Shown piece by piece: positions 8,008 through 15,537 of a DNA stretch of 33,284 nucleotides. The notes under the pieces were generated by a model. That model did no database searches. It was not told where the DNA came from and saw only the letters and a program-made list of their open reading frames with translations. Source of the DNA: Magnetococcales bacterium DCbin4 (lineage in GTDB: Bacteria; Pseudomonadota; Magnetococcia; Magnetococcales; UBA8363); the NCBI GenBank assembly GCA_002753735.1, contig PEAN01000044.1, forward strand, positions 1-33,284, written 5' to 3'. How positions within the stretch are numbered: position 1 is the stretch's first letter; each line of letters starts with the position of its first letter. Position numbers and translations under genes: made by a program.

Positions 8008-8361
8008 ATGCTCATTAAAAACCAAACCGATATCACAAAGATTTGGCATCAATTGAACGATGCCAATCGCGACACATTGCTCAAATTTGCCCAGTTTCTA
8101 TTGGAGCAGGGAAAAGAGACTCAGGTTGCCCCACCCTCTCAACCCCTGAACATTCCACCGCCCCCGAATGAAAACGTCGTTCAAGCATTGAAACGACTCA
8201 AAAAGAACTATCCCATGATCGATGCCGACATTCCATTGCTGGATGCCGCCTCGCAGCTCATCCTGCAAAAGGTACTCGGTGGTTCCGATGCCGACTTGAT
8301 TCTTAAAATGGAACGGCTCTTTCTGGACAGCTACCACGCTTGGCTTCAGAAGCATTCTTGA
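8008..8361 (+). CDS. Small conserved-looking protein of unknown function
   Basis: I do not recognise the family. The 117-aa product is mostly helical. An N-terminal helix pair (ITKIWHQLNDANRDTLLKFAQFLL) is followed by a proline-rich linker (about residues 37-50), then VVQALKRLKKNYPMIDADIPLLDAASQ and a C-terminal helix ending HAWLQKH. No signal peptide or membrane segment is present, so it is probably cytoplasmic. I chose the ATG at 8008, preceded by AAAGGGATC; the frame opens further upstream into the dispersed repeat. Its stop codon directly abuts the stop of the convergent gene at 8362, leaving no intergenic base and no terminator. Confidence 0.72.
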   Translation: MLIKNQTDITKIWHQLNDANRDTLLKFAQFLLEQGKETQVAPPSQPLNIPPPPNENVVQALKRLKKNYPMIDADIPLLDAASQLILQKVLGGSDADLILKMERLFLDSYHAWLQKHS

Positions 8362-8628
8362 TTATTTTCTTGCGGCACGCGAAGGTGGGTGCTCAAGATT
8401 ATTGGGTGGATTTTGAACCGAACCCAATCGATACACGAAGATCATCACAAATATCACGACCAACAGGACCATGAACACACGTCCATTCCTGGCGTCCAAC
8501 CAGGAACTGATCGGTTTTGCATCAACGATCTCGGTGACAGGATGATAATATCGCCAGATCATCCGACCACCAACAATGATGGCTGACAATACCAAAGCCC
8601 CGAAGATGGCCATGAGAAACAACCTCAT
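8362..8628 (-). CDS. Small two-helix membrane protein, unknown function
   Basis: The 88-aa product has two predicted transmembrane segments: an N-terminal one (FLMAIFGALVLSAIIVGGRMIW) and a second near residues 52-68 (VFMVLLVVIFVMIFVYRLG). The loop between them contains YHPVTEIVDAKPISSWLD. The C-terminal tail is basic and polar. The start ATG at 8628 overlaps the NUDIX stop codon as ATGA, so it is probably translationally coupled to that gene. I cannot assign a function. The earlier frame opening to 8730 lies inside the NUDIX gene and is rejected. Confidence 0.7.
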   Translation of the reverse strand: MRLFLMAIFGALVLSAIIVGGRMIWRYYHPVTEIVDAKPISSWLDARNGRVFMVLLVVIFVMIFVYRLGSVQNPPNNLEHPPSRAARK

Positions 8629-9194
8629 GCGCAGTGCCCCCTCTGCATGAATGCAACCAGTTGATTGATGATCCGAGCCGTCGCCCCCCAGATGACATTG
8701 GAGCCATAATGATAACGCTCCGGGGCACATCGTCCTTCTGCCAGGAAAAAATTGAACGGGACCGTCAAGACACCATCCACCTCGCGGGGTTCAGGTTGAA
8801 CCTCCATGGAGTCTGGCATCATCCCGACAAAGGGATAAATGATGAACCCTGTCACCACGGTAGCCACGGGCGGCAACATTCCCAAAACTCGTAATGGCCG
8901 TGCCTGTGGTCCCAATTCTTCCACGGTTTCACGCAAGGCGGTATGTAAAATCGTCGTATCCTCATGGTCACGACGTCCCCCGGGAAACGCGATCTGACCT
9001 TTATGATGGCGAACCTGATTGGATCTGCGGATAAAAAGAATTCGACACCCTTCATCGGCCTGTGCCTGAGAAGGAAAAATCATAGGGACCAATACCGATG
9101 AAACAATTCCGCGCTCATCGTTGGTATCCCCAACGATTTGTTCCAATCCATGCAAGGGCGGAATACACTGTACAACCGTATCGGGGGTAACCAT
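8625..9194 (-). CDS. NUDIX hydrolase, CoA pyrophosphatase type (NudL/YeaB-like)
   Basis: The 189-aa product carries the NuCoA signature before the NUDIX box (RRSNQVRHHKGQIAFPGG) and then a NUDIX helix with ALRETVEELG supplying the metal-binding glutamates. Together these define the CoA-diphosphatase subgroup, which cleaves CoA or its oxidised forms to 4'-phosphopantetheine and adenosine 3',5'-bisphosphate. The position equivalent to the first NUDIX Glu is Asp, as often seen in this subgroup. It is cytoplasmic. It overlaps the small membrane protein gene by 4 nt. The ATG at 9194 gives a full-length protein, though the ribosome-binding site is weak. Confidence 0.88.
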   Translation of the reverse strand: MVTPDTVVQCIPPLHGLEQIVGDTNDERGIVSSVLVPMIFPSQAQADEGCRILFIRRSNQVRHHKGQIAFPGGRRDHEDTTILHTALRETVEELGPQARPLRVLGMLPPVATVVTGFIIYPFVGMMPDSMEVQPEPREVDGVLTVPFNFFLAEGRCAPERYHYGSNVIWGATARIINQLVAFMQRGHCA

Positions 9195-9239
9195 TCATTG
9201 ACCTGTCGTATCATTGATGGCCCATGCTTGCGTACACTC

Positions 9240-9276
9240 GGCGGATCGATCCAGAGGGTAGATGGATCGATCCGCC
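9240..9276 (-). terminator. Intergenic hairpin after the lytic transglycosylase gene
   Basis: A perfect 13-bp inverted repeat (GGCGGATCGATCC at 9240-9252 and its complement at 9264-9276) has an 11-nt loop. It lies between the transglycosylase stop and the NUDIX start on the minus strand. There is no T-run on either side, so it may be an mRNA-end stabiliser, a Rho-assisted stop or a protein-binding palindrome, not a classic intrinsic terminator. Confidence 0.5.
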
Positions 9277-9298
9277 CACTCGTCGAAGAGAACCTGAA

Positions 9299-10114
9299 TC
9301 AGTTGGAAACCAGACGAATGATCGGAACCTCGGTCGTCCCTGTCGTTGCCTCAGCATGATCATTCACGGTCAACAGTTCACGATCCAACATTTCCGACAC
9401 GACGGCATGTCGCGCAGCAAGATACGAGGAGCGATGAAGGAAGCCATAGACTTCCGGGGCCTGGGGATGGGTCACAGTCGTGGTCGTTGTGGTACGAATG
9501 ACTTTAGATTCATCAATGGAATTCGTTCTGAGCGCGGCCACTTTCTTCTGTGCCGCCTTGTCCTTATCCTTGATCTTTAAATTGGCCTTCAAGCGGGGGG
9601 AACGTAGCGGGACTGCTTTTTTACTTTTATTCTCCTTTGCATATTTTGCCATGACGCGCCGAACATAGCTTTTGGTCTCGGGAAAGGGAGGCATTCCCCC
9701 GAATTTATCGACATTGCCCGGTCCCGCATTGTAGGCGGCAAGCGCCAGCGGCAGACTGGGATACATGTTGATCAATCTTTTGATATAGCGGGCACCGCCA
9801 CGCAAACTTTGTTCGGCATTGAACCGATTGGTCACACCCAGGGCCCGTGCCGTTGCGGGCATGAGTTGCATCAACCCACCCGCCCCCTTGTCGGAAACCA
9901 ACCCCACCCTGAAATCGGATTCGACATCGACAATGGCACGCAACAGACTGGCATCCACATTCTCTTCACCCGCGACCCGATGGATGAGGCGATGGAGATC
10001 ACCTGATGATGCATGGAGCTGTTCCGGAGTGACTGCCGATGCGCCCAATACCAGAAAGGACAGGGCCGTTGCCAAGACGATCTTTTGTTTCAGGATGCGA
10101 AACGCTCCTGACAC
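9299..10114 (-). CDS. Lytic murein transglycosylase (SLT/GH23 domain), periplasmic
   Basis: The product is about 271 aa when started at GTG 10114. A signal peptide (about residues 6-27, ILKQKIVLATALSFLVLGASA) precedes the SLT domain. Catalytic Glu65 lies in AIVDVESDF, followed by GGLMQLMPATARALGV, then NAEQSLRGGARYIKRL and AAYNAGPGNVDKFGG, all hallmark GH23 motifs. A basic, Lys-rich linker and a C-terminal region of unknown role follow. It would cut peptidoglycan to 1,6-anhydro-muropeptides. The frame is open to an ATG at 10249, but that start overlaps PgeF by 113 nt and spoils the signal peptide; GTG 10114 lies 22 nt past the PgeF stop. The start is uncertain because the ribosome-binding site is distant. 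The PgeF neighbour supports a cell-wall theme. Confidence 0.88.
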   Translation of the reverse strand: MSGAFRILKQKIVLATALSFLVLGASAVTPEQLHASSGDLHRLIHRVAGEENVDASLLRAIVDVESDFRVGLVSDKGAGGLMQLMPATARALGVTNRFNAEQSLRGGARYIKRLINMYPSLPLALAAYNAGPGNVDKFGGMPPFPETKSYVRRVMAKYAKENKSKKAVPLRSPRLKANLKIKDKDKAAQKKVAALRTNSIDESKVIRTTTTTTVTHPQAPEVYGFLHRSSYLAARHAVVSEMLDRELLTVNDHAEATTGTTEVPIIRLVSN

Positions 10115-10136
10115 TGGTTGAGTGTTGATCCCCCGA

Positions 10137-10952
10137 TCAAAGCAGAACGATCCCCCCGATCTGCCTGCCACACGCCCTGTTTCCCGAACTTGTTGACCTT
10201 CGATAACTGAAAAACAAATTTTCGTTTTGGAAAGTGCACATTTGAACATCTTTTATGCCTTCCTGGGGAACCCCCCGTTCCTGTAATCGCTCATTAATGT
10301 AGTTAGCGAGATTAAACTGGAAGCGGCCATTGATTGCAAGGGATAAAAAAAATTTTTCTACATTAGAAACGCGCCCCGTTAGCTTGTGATAATTATGGAA
10401 TGCAAGAAAAAATTGTTCATCGACTTCGTAGTGCGGAGGGCGTATGACTGGACCGATGATGGCGTGCATGTGCCGTGCATCACCGCCCAAGGATTCCATG
10501 GCGTCGATGCAGGATTCAACAATGCCATTCAGGGCACCTCGCCATCCCGCATGTGCTGCACCGACGACGCGGGCCACCGGGTCATACAACAAAACAGGGG
10601 CGCAATCGGCGGTCATGATCCCCAGTGCCACCCCTGTTTCGCGCGTGACCAGGGCATCCGCTTCTGGAATGGCGCTTCCCGGGTTTGCAACCACCGTTCG
10701 GGTTCCATGGACCTGATCCAGCAGACACAGAGCACGGGCAGCCGGCTGTAGCTGTTCCAGCAATAACGCCCTGTTTTCGTGAACGACCGCCGCTTCATCA
10801 CCGACATGAAGCCCCAGGTTGAAACTTTCATAATCACCCCGGCTCCGCCCTCCCGTACGTGTCGTAAAAAAGGGAAGCACCCCGCTGGGAATGAAGGTAT
10901 GCGGTAATGACAGGAAAACTGGTTTTCCTTGACCTTGAGTGGGACGATCCAT
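10137..10952 (-). CDS. pgeF: Peptidoglycan editing factor PgeF (YfiH/DUF152 family)
   Basis: The 271-aa product has the DUF152 fold with the metal/catalytic triad His82 (LDQVHGT), Cys117 (TADCAPVLLYDP) and His134 (AAHAGWRG). These motifs define the purine-nucleoside/laccase-like family whose bacterial members (PgeF) remove mis-incorporated L-Ser from UDP-MurNAc and keep peptidoglycan composition correct. It was formerly annotated as a polyphenol oxidase. The ATG at 10952 is chosen with GGAAAA upstream; the longer frame runs antisense into rpsF. Its promoter region overlaps that of rpsF, which is transcribed the other way. The lytic transglycosylase follows in the same direction. Confidence 0.92.
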   Translation of the reverse strand: MDRPTQGQGKPVFLSLPHTFIPSGVLPFFTTRTGGRSRGDYESFNLGLHVGDEAAVVHENRALLLEQLQPAARALCLLDQVHGTRTVVANPGSAIPEADALVTRETGVALGIMTADCAPVLLYDPVARVVGAAHAGWRGALNGIVESCIDAMESLGGDARHMHAIIGPVIRPPHYEVDEQFFLAFHNYHKLTGRVSNVEKFFLSLAINGRFQFNLANYINERLQERGVPQEGIKDVQMCTFQNENLFFSYRRSTSSGNRACGRQIGGIVLL

Positions 10953-10958
10953 TATATT
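10929..10958 (+). promoter_or_regulatory. Sigma70-type promoter for the rpsF operon
   Basis: TTGACC (10929-10934) and TATATT (10953-10958) are separated by 18 nt. The inferred start of transcription, near 10965, leaves a leader of about 70 nt before rpsF. The promoter overlaps the first codons of the divergent pgeF gene, so the two may interfere. Confidence 0.55.
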
Positions 10959-10994
10959 TTCCGTTTCTGTTAAATTTGATCCTTGCTCCGAATC

Positions 10995-11033
10995 TGATGG
11001 ACAGACCGGGGCGGAACACCGAAAGGAGAGGCC
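10995..11033 (+). promoter_or_regulatory. Possible S6:S18 autoregulatory leader of rpsF
   Basis: The leader just before rpsF contains ACACCGAAAGGAG, combining a CACCG element with the ribosome-binding site. A CCG-containing bulge like that of 16S rRNA is the known recognition feature of the S6:S18 complex in rpsF leaders of many bacteria. The flanking GC-rich segment (GACCGGGGCGG) could form the needed stem. I could not establish the fold by eye, so this is a tentative call. Confidence 0.3.
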
Positions 11034-11474
11034 GTGGCCTTCTACGAATCCATCTACATCGTGCGACCCGATCTTACCACCGAACAACTCGAACAGGTCA
11101 ACAAGCGCATCACCGCCATCATCACTGACAACGGTGGCCAAATCCTTCAGACCGAGCTCTGGGGGCGTCGTCAACTGGCCTACCAGGTCAAGAAAAACTC
11201 CAAAGGGTATTATGTATTCAATCTGCTCGAAGGTGGTGGTGCCCTCATCGCCACCCTGGAAGCCAGACTGAAGATCGACGAAGATATCCTTAAATTTCTC
11301 AATGTACGCGTCGAAAAACCGGTCCGTACCCCATCCCCCCTTTCCAGCAGCATGGATGAACGTTCACCCCGACCCACGGGTGATGCGGGCGGATCCGCAA
11401 TGGATGGCGATGACATGGACGACCTGGATACCGACTTGTCAGATGACGACCAGGATGATGATGGTCGGAATTGA
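11034..11474 (+). CDS. rpsF: 30S ribosomal protein S6
   Basis: The 146-aa product is bS6: FYESIYIVRPDLTTEQ at the start, WGRRQLAYQVKKNSKGYYVFNL in the middle, and LKIDEDILKFLNVRV closing the globular domain near residue 98. The remaining tail of about 45 residues is strongly acidic (DGDDMDDLDTDLSDDDQDDD), longer and more acidic than the short Glu-rich tail of E. coli S6. The start is GTG at 11034 with AAGGAGAG immediately before it. S6 pairs with S18 in the 30S platform, and both are encoded in this operon. Confidence 0.96.
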   Translation: MAFYESIYIVRPDLTTEQLEQVNKRITAIITDNGGQILQTELWGRRQLAYQVKKNSKGYYVFNLLEGGGALIATLEARLKIDEDILKFLNVRVEKPVRTPSPLSSSMDERSPRPTGDAGGSAMDGDDMDDLDTDLSDDDQDDDGRN

Positions 11475-11477
11475 CCG

Positions 11478-11918
11478 GTGTCGCAAGACCCCATGCACCG
11501 CAAAGATAAGGTCATCGACGTGAACCCGTCAGGCCACTTCCTCAATGAACTCCATCTTGAAGGAACCCTGGCTAAAAGTTGTGAACTTCGTCATACGCCC
11601 ACGGGTCTGGCAGTAGCGACGGTTGAACTGGAGCATACATCGGGTTATTCCGATATTGCGCCACTCCAACGGCTGGAATTGAACATCCCCGTGGTCTTGT
11701 TCGATACTTTGGCGGATCTGTACGGTGATCTTGCGGCGGGAACCCGTATCAGTGTAATCGGAAGGTTGAATCAAAAACGGTGGATACGCGATGATCGTAT
11801 ACGCTGGGGCCAGGTGGAAGTGATTGCCACCTCCTTGAAGGTCATTCCGAATGACCCCCCTGCAAATGATTGCGCACCCCAGACGAAGCAACCTGCCTCA
11901 CAGCAACGTTTGACTTGA
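11478..11918 (+). CDS. priB: Primosomal replication protein PriB-like OB-fold protein
   Basis: The 146-aa product is related to single-strand binding proteins: [21 protein letters not shown] opens the OB fold, followed by [30 protein letters not shown] and [11 protein letters not shown]. PriB binds ssDNA and joins PriA to restart stalled forks. The location between rpsF and rpsR is the standard place for priB in beta- and gammaproteobacteria. It begins at GTG 11478, 3 nt after the S6 stop, with little ribosome-binding site, suggesting coupling; an ATG at 11493 is the alternative start. It has a Pro/Gln-rich C-terminal tail of about 20 residues. A generic SSB annotation is the main alternative. 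Confidence 0.82.
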   Translation: MSQDPMHRKDKVIDVNPSGHFLNELHLEGTLAKSCELRHTPTGLAVATVELEHTSGYSDIAPLQRLELNIPVVLFDTLADLYGDLAAGTRISVIGRLNQKRWIRDDRIRWGQVEVIATSLKVIPNDPPANDCAPQTKQPASQQRLT

Positions 11919-11937
11919 TAAAGAGATGGATATCGAC

Positions 11938-12234
11938 ATGTCTGAACATGATCACAATTCGTTTGGCCACAGCGAAGGACACAAATCAAAAACGGCCCGT
12001 CCCGTAGGCTTCAGGCGACCCTTTTTCCGGCGGCGGAAAGTCTGCATGTTTTGCGCCGACAAAGCCATCCGGATTGATTACAAGGATCCCAAGCTGTTAC
12101 TCCGTTTCATCACCGAACGGGGCAAAATGGTTCCCAGCCGGATTACCGGAGTTTGTGCGCCCCATCAACGCCATCTGAGCAAGGCCATCAAACGGGCCAG
12201 GAACATCGCCTTACTGCCCAATCTGGTCAAATAA
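11938..12234 (+). CDS. rpsR: 30S ribosomal protein S18 (zinc-type)
   Basis: The 98-aa product is bS18: [38 protein letters not shown] and [20 protein letters not shown] are diagnostic. Cys36, Cys39, Cys73 and His76 or His79 make a zinc-binding form (C+ paralog) where many bacteria have lost the ligands. An N-terminal His/Gly-rich extension of about 18 residues ([14 protein letters not shown]) is unusual. I chose ATG 11938 with AAGAGATGGA upstream; an ATG at 11926 would leave no spacing. It follows priB by 19 nt. Confidence 0.94.
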   Translation: MSEHDHNSFGHSEGHKSKTARPVGFRRPFFRRRKVCMFCADKAIRIDYKDPKLLLRFITERGKMVPSRITGVCAPHQRHLSKAIKRARNIALLPNLVK

Positions 12235-12284
12235 ACCCGGATTGGCCTGTTTCTCCCCTGGTTCACCCCCCCTTGCGGAATGCT

Positions 12285-12313
12285 CAGGTTGCCATGGCAT
12301 GACAAGCAACCTG
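12285..12313. other. Intergenic inverted repeat between rpsR and DUF2232
   Basis: CAGGTTGC (12285-12292) pairs with GCAACCTG (12306-12313) across a 13-nt loop. The surrounding 170-nt gap also has C-rich and G-rich blocks (CACCCCCCC near 12270, GGGAGGG near 12330) that could pair. There is no T-run. It may be a processing or attenuation site within the ribosomal operon; nothing else is visible in this gap. Confidence 0.35.
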
Positions 12314-12407
12314 GTCATCACTGTGAAGGGAGGGTTTTCCCAGGGATGGGGGTGTCATTCTCGTTGCACCTCACGATCATTCTGATTCAACCCCCGAAGC
12401 TCTGGTC

Positions 12408-13409
12408 ATGGTACTCAAACTTGTAACCAATCATTCGGTTGTTGCTGGCCTGTTTGCGATCATACTACTGGCGCTTCCAACGCTTGTGGCCATTTTCTCC
12501 CCTTCACACCCGGGTGGCGGATTGGCCATGGTCCTCGCCATGCCATTTCAAGCCATCACCCCGTTACCCATCTTTCTGGTCAGTCTGAAACAGGGACTGA
12601 AATCGGGACTCCAGGCAGCGTTGGTATTGGTGGGAGGCGCTTATCTCATTTCGCAAGACGTGCAATTCGCCCTGTTGATTTTTGCCCTGCTCGCCGCTTT
12701 CCCCCTGTTGGCCACCTGGATGTTGCACACGGGATGGAACTTTTCCCAAAGTGCCGGTTCGGGATTCGCTCTGGGTGTCTTGATCCTGGTCATCATCCTG
12801 GGGATCTCTGCCAATACCCCCTTGGAGATGGAACACAATCTGACCACCTCGCTTGGAGCCATCCAGGAACGTTTTGTCACCATGGCCCAAAATCAGAGTG
12901 CCGACGCCAAAACCATTCTGGAATACCAACAATCTTTGGAACAGTTCTTCAACCTCCTGACCTTTCTGTTCCCCGCCATGTTGGTCTCGGGATGGTTCAT
13001 GCTGCAACTGGCCAATCTGATTCTGACCCGATACCTGTTCGCCAAACGGTTTGGTTACCACCTCCCCGGAGAAAATTTCGTCGGCTTCCGGGTTCCGTTT
13101 TTTATGGTCTGGCCTGTCATCGCATCTGCCATTATCATGATGTTGGCCGATGGTGTTCTACTTCGTTTCAGTGCCAATATCGGTCTGTTCCTGGCCATCC
13201 CCTATTTTTTTCAAGGATGGGCCATCATTCAAAAATATTTTCAACACATGAAGGTTCCCCCCTTCTGGTGCAATCTGTTTTATATCTTTATATTCTGGTC
13301 CTCAAAGATCGCCTTGGTCGTTGCTTTGTTCGGGTTCTTTGATACTTGGTTGGATTTTCGCAGCCGCCTTGAAAAAACAGAGGAAGATCAACTTCCTCCA
13401 GGGAGATAG
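12408..13409 (+). CDS. DUF2232 (YybS-like) multi-pass membrane protein
   Basis: The 333-aa product is very hydrophobic with about eight transmembrane segments (starts near residues 12, 35, 68, 85, 118, 180, 222 and 250-310). The family feature is the arrangement of MPFQAITPLPIFLVSLKQGLKSGLQAALV near the N-terminus and the paired helices around LLTFLFPAMLVSGWFMLQLANLILTRYLF. DUF2232 proteins are often encoded between rpsR and rplI in alpha- and deltaproteobacteria; their role is unknown, possibly transport-related. It ends 4 nt before the L9 start. The ATG at 12408 lacks a clear ribosome-binding site, and an upstream hairpin may shape expression. Confidence 0.82.
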   Translation: MVLKLVTNHSVVAGLFAIILLALPTLVAIFSPSHPGGGLAMVLAMPFQAITPLPIFLVSLKQGLKSGLQAALVLVGGAYLISQDVQFALLIFALLAAFPLLATWMLHTGWNFSQSAGSGFALGVLILVIILGISANTPLEMEHNLTTSLGAIQERFVTMAQNQSADAKTILEYQQSLEQFFNLLTFLFPAMLVSGWFMLQLANLILTRYLFAKRFGYHLPGENFVGFRVPFFMVWPVIASAIIMMLADGVLLRFSANIGLFLAIPYFFQGWAIIQKYFQHMKVPPFWCNLFYIFIFWSSKIALVVALFGFFDTWLDFRSRLEKTEEDQLPPGR

Positions 13410-13413
13410 TCGC

Positions 13414-13866
13414 ATGGAAGTCATACTTCTTGAAAAAATCGGTCGTGTCGGTAACCTGGGTGAACAGGTCAAGGTTCGCGGGGGATATGGGCGAAATTAT
13501 TTGATTCCCCAAGGAAAAGCATTGCCTGCAACCCGGGAGAACATGCAGCGCTTTGAACAACAGAAAGCTGAGTTTCAAAAACGTCAGGAAGAAATTCTGG
13601 CCACCGCCAAAGAACTGGCCACACAAATCGAAGGGATTGCCGTGGTGCTTGATCGTCCGGCGGGAACCACCGAAAAATTGTTCGGATCGGTCACAAATGC
13701 GGATATTTCAAGCTTTTACAAAGAAAAAGGATTGGATATCCCCCGTAGCCAAATCGATGTCCCCCACCCCATCCGGGTGTTGGGAGAACACACCGTCCGT
13801 ATCCGTCTGCATCCCGATGTCATCCCGGTCGTCAAAGTGGTCGTGGAACGCCGGGTCAACAGTTGA
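13414..13866 (+). CDS. rplI: 50S ribosomal protein L9
   Basis: The 150-aa product is bL9: MEVILLEKIGRVGNLGEQVKVRGGYGRNYLIPQGKA is the canonical N-domain and EKLFGSVTNADIS opens the C-domain, joined by a long helix (about residues 45-75). It binds 23S rRNA at the L1-stalk base and helps maintain reading frame. The ATG at 13414 is preceded by CAGGGAGATAG, which overlaps the stop region of the DUF2232 gene. Its length matches the family. Confidence 0.96.
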   Translation: MEVILLEKIGRVGNLGEQVKVRGGYGRNYLIPQGKALPATRENMQRFEQQKAEFQKRQEEILATAKELATQIEGIAVVLDRPAGTTEKLFGSVTNADISSFYKEKGLDIPRSQIDVPHPIRVLGEHTVRIRLHPDVIPVVKVVVERRVNS

Positions 13867-13901
13867 ACATCCGTTCTGCGCAACCCTGAGGGGAAAATAC
13901 C

Positions 13902-14132
13902 ATGCCTTTGTATGATTATAAATGTGATGCCTGTCACACACAATTTGAACAGGACCATCCCATGTCAGCCCCCCCCGTCAAAATCTGCCCGCATTGTGGT
14001 CAGGACAAGGTCCGCAAAATCCTTTCGACGGGTGGCGTCATGAGCAGCGGGATGTCCCGTTCACCTGCGGGTCCCCCACCTTCTTCCCCGTGTGGCATGG
14101 GCGGGTGTGGCTCCGGAATGTGTGGCATGTAA
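13902..14132 (+). CDS. FmdB family zinc-ribbon protein
   Basis: The 76-aa product begins PLYDYKCDACHTQFE, the FmdB/putative regulatory zinc-ribbon signature, with two CXXC pairs (Cys8-Cys11, Cys29-Cys32). After the ribbon comes a Ser/Gly/Pro-rich stretch and a Cys-Gly-Met-rich end (CGMGGCGSGMCGM), common in this family. Its function is not established; the family was once proposed as transcriptional regulators of formamidase. ATG 13902 follows GAGGGGAA. It is the last gene before a strong terminator, 35 nt after rplI. Confidence 0.9.
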   Translation: MPLYDYKCDACHTQFEQDHPMSAPPVKICPHCGQDKVRKILSTGGVMSSGMSRSPAGPPPSSPCGMGGCGSGMCGM

Positions 14133-14138
14133 TCACAC

Positions 14139-14174
14139 ATCCCATGGCAACGTCTGACAACGTTGCCATGGGAT
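14139..14174 (+). terminator. Terminator of the rpsF-fmdB operon
   Basis: A perfect 14-bp stem (14139-14152 with 14161-14174) and an 8-nt loop TCTGACAA sits 7 nt after the fmdB stop and ends in GGGATTTG. The T-run is short, but the stem is strong. Confidence 0.7.
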
Positions 14175-14523
14175 TTGTAAATTTTATCCGGGAATATATT
14201 GAAACGCGAAATATAGTCAAAGACATTGAGCGACTGACTGATTTTTGTTTTCATGTTTTTGATCTTTAACAAAAGGTCTACAATGATATCACTTTAATCA
14301 TAAGCTATCAGCGTCAGACCATTTCAATCTCCGCGCCGCCCCCATATTTTTTTTTCACCCATATACATCGTGTTTTATAAAAGGTCCGTGACTCCATTCC
14401 ATCACTCGATGTAGTCTTAGGCAAGGATTGTATATTGCTCGGTTTCGGTTATAGACGAACAATAATACATGTAAATATTGTTTTTATTCCATATAAGGAA
14501 CCCTCGGTCAAAACGGAGATCCC
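14175..14523 (+). promoter_or_regulatory. AT-rich leader region with a candidate promoter for the sensory operon
   Basis: These 349 nt carry no supportable gene and are clearly more AT-rich than their surroundings. A candidate promoter is TTGTAT (14428-14433), 16 nt, TATAGA (14450-14455), leaving about 60 nt to the ATG at 14524. CGGAG (14513-14517) is the ribosome-binding site. I looked for Pho-box-like direct repeats because the first gene is PstS-like and found none. Confidence 0.35.
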
Positions 14524-15537
14524 ATGAACTCATCATTCATTCGCTTTGGGCTGTGTTCACTCCTCCTACTTTTTCCCGCCATGAACCGAGCCATGGCGGA
14601 GCATCCCGTGCCCAACATTCTGAAAGGCACAGCATTTTCCAATCCTGAAGAAATTACAAAACAAAGTGAAGAATGGCTTCAGCAACCCATACGCTACCAA
14701 GCACGTGATCAGGGGGTCGATGTCGCGCTGTTATTGGACCAAAACATCTACCCTGGACTACTTCCACTGGTGGAAAATTTTGCCAAGGAAAATAATATCA
14801 AAGTCTCTGTCCGTGAGGGGACATGCGGACCAGCTGCGGAAGGAGTGATGCGCAAGGAAGTGGATATCGGAGGTTCCTGTTGTCCTGCGGCGAAAATTGA
14901 TCGTCCTCCTGGTTTACAGTGGCATACCGTCGGTATTTCACCCATGGCCATCCTGGTCAATGGATCTGATCCGGTTGATCGACTGACCTCTGAACAGGTC
15001 CGGGATATATTCCGTGGCAAGTTAACCCGTTGGTCGCAGATTCCAAAGGTTGGAAACAAATTTTCCGAAGAACTTCTCATTCGGCCCATTACCCGATTAC
15101 ATTGCAAAACCCGGCCCGGTCATTGGCGTCTGATTCTGGATAACGAAGAATTATTTGGACCACGTATCAACGAAGTGGGCACCATTCTGGACATGGTCAT
15201 CAGTGTCGCCCGAAATCGAGGGAGCCTGGGCTACCTGGAGAACTGGAAGATATTAAACGACCCAAAATATAAAGATTCAGTCATAATAATCAATATCGAT
15301 GGTTATGCCCCCAACGATGCCAATGCCGTCGCCTCGGGACATTACCCCTTTTACTGGGTCTATAATGTGTCCACATGGACTTCACCGAATACACAGAATC
15401 CCAAGGCGCAACAACTGGTCAGTTACCTCATGGATCATGCCGACCGTATCGATCCTGCACTCAATCTGGTGCCGTCCACTGAATTAAGAAAACATGGTTG
15501 GAAATTCAAGGATGATGAACTGGTCGGAGAGCCTTGA
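14524..15537 (+). CDS. Periplasmic PstS-like (PBP superfamily) binding protein of a sensory operon
   Basis: The 337-aa precursor has a signal peptide (about residues 1-25, ending AMA before EHP). The mature region fits the phosphate-type periplasmic binding fold: PMAILVNGSDPVDRLTSEQVRDIFRGKLTRWSQIP is the classic PstS-like segment, followed by ITRLHCKTRPGHW and a SLGYLEN segment. It contains an unusual cysteine group (Cys101 in GTCGPAAEG, Cys119-Cys120 in GGSCCPAAK, Cys194) where PstS proteins lack cysteines, so the ligand is probably not simple phosphate. No ABC permease or ATPase follows; instead its stop overlaps the histidine kinase start (TGATG). I infer that it presents a periplasmic ligand to that kinase. 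Confidence 0.82.
   Translation: MNSSFIRFGLCSLLLLFPAMNRAMAEHPVPNILKGTAFSNPEEITKQSEEWLQQPIRYQARDQGVDVALLLDQNIYPGLLPLVENFAKENNIKVSVREGTCGPAAEGVMRKEVDIGGSCCPAAKIDRPPGLQWHTVGISPMAILVNGSDPVDRLTSEQVRDIFRGKLTRWSQIPKVGNKFSEELLIRPITRLHCKTRPGHWRLILDNEELFGPRINEVGTILDMVISVARNRGSLGYLENWKILNDPKYKDSVIIINIDGYAPNDANAVASGHYPFYWVYNVSTWTSPNTQNPKAQQLVSYLMDHADRIDPALNLVPSTELRKHGWKFKDDELVGEP

Noticed and set aside
14175-14523. A tRNA or small regulatory RNA gene in the AT-rich gap
   Set aside because: I found no cloverleaf, TTCGA arm or strong terminator hairpin inside the gap.
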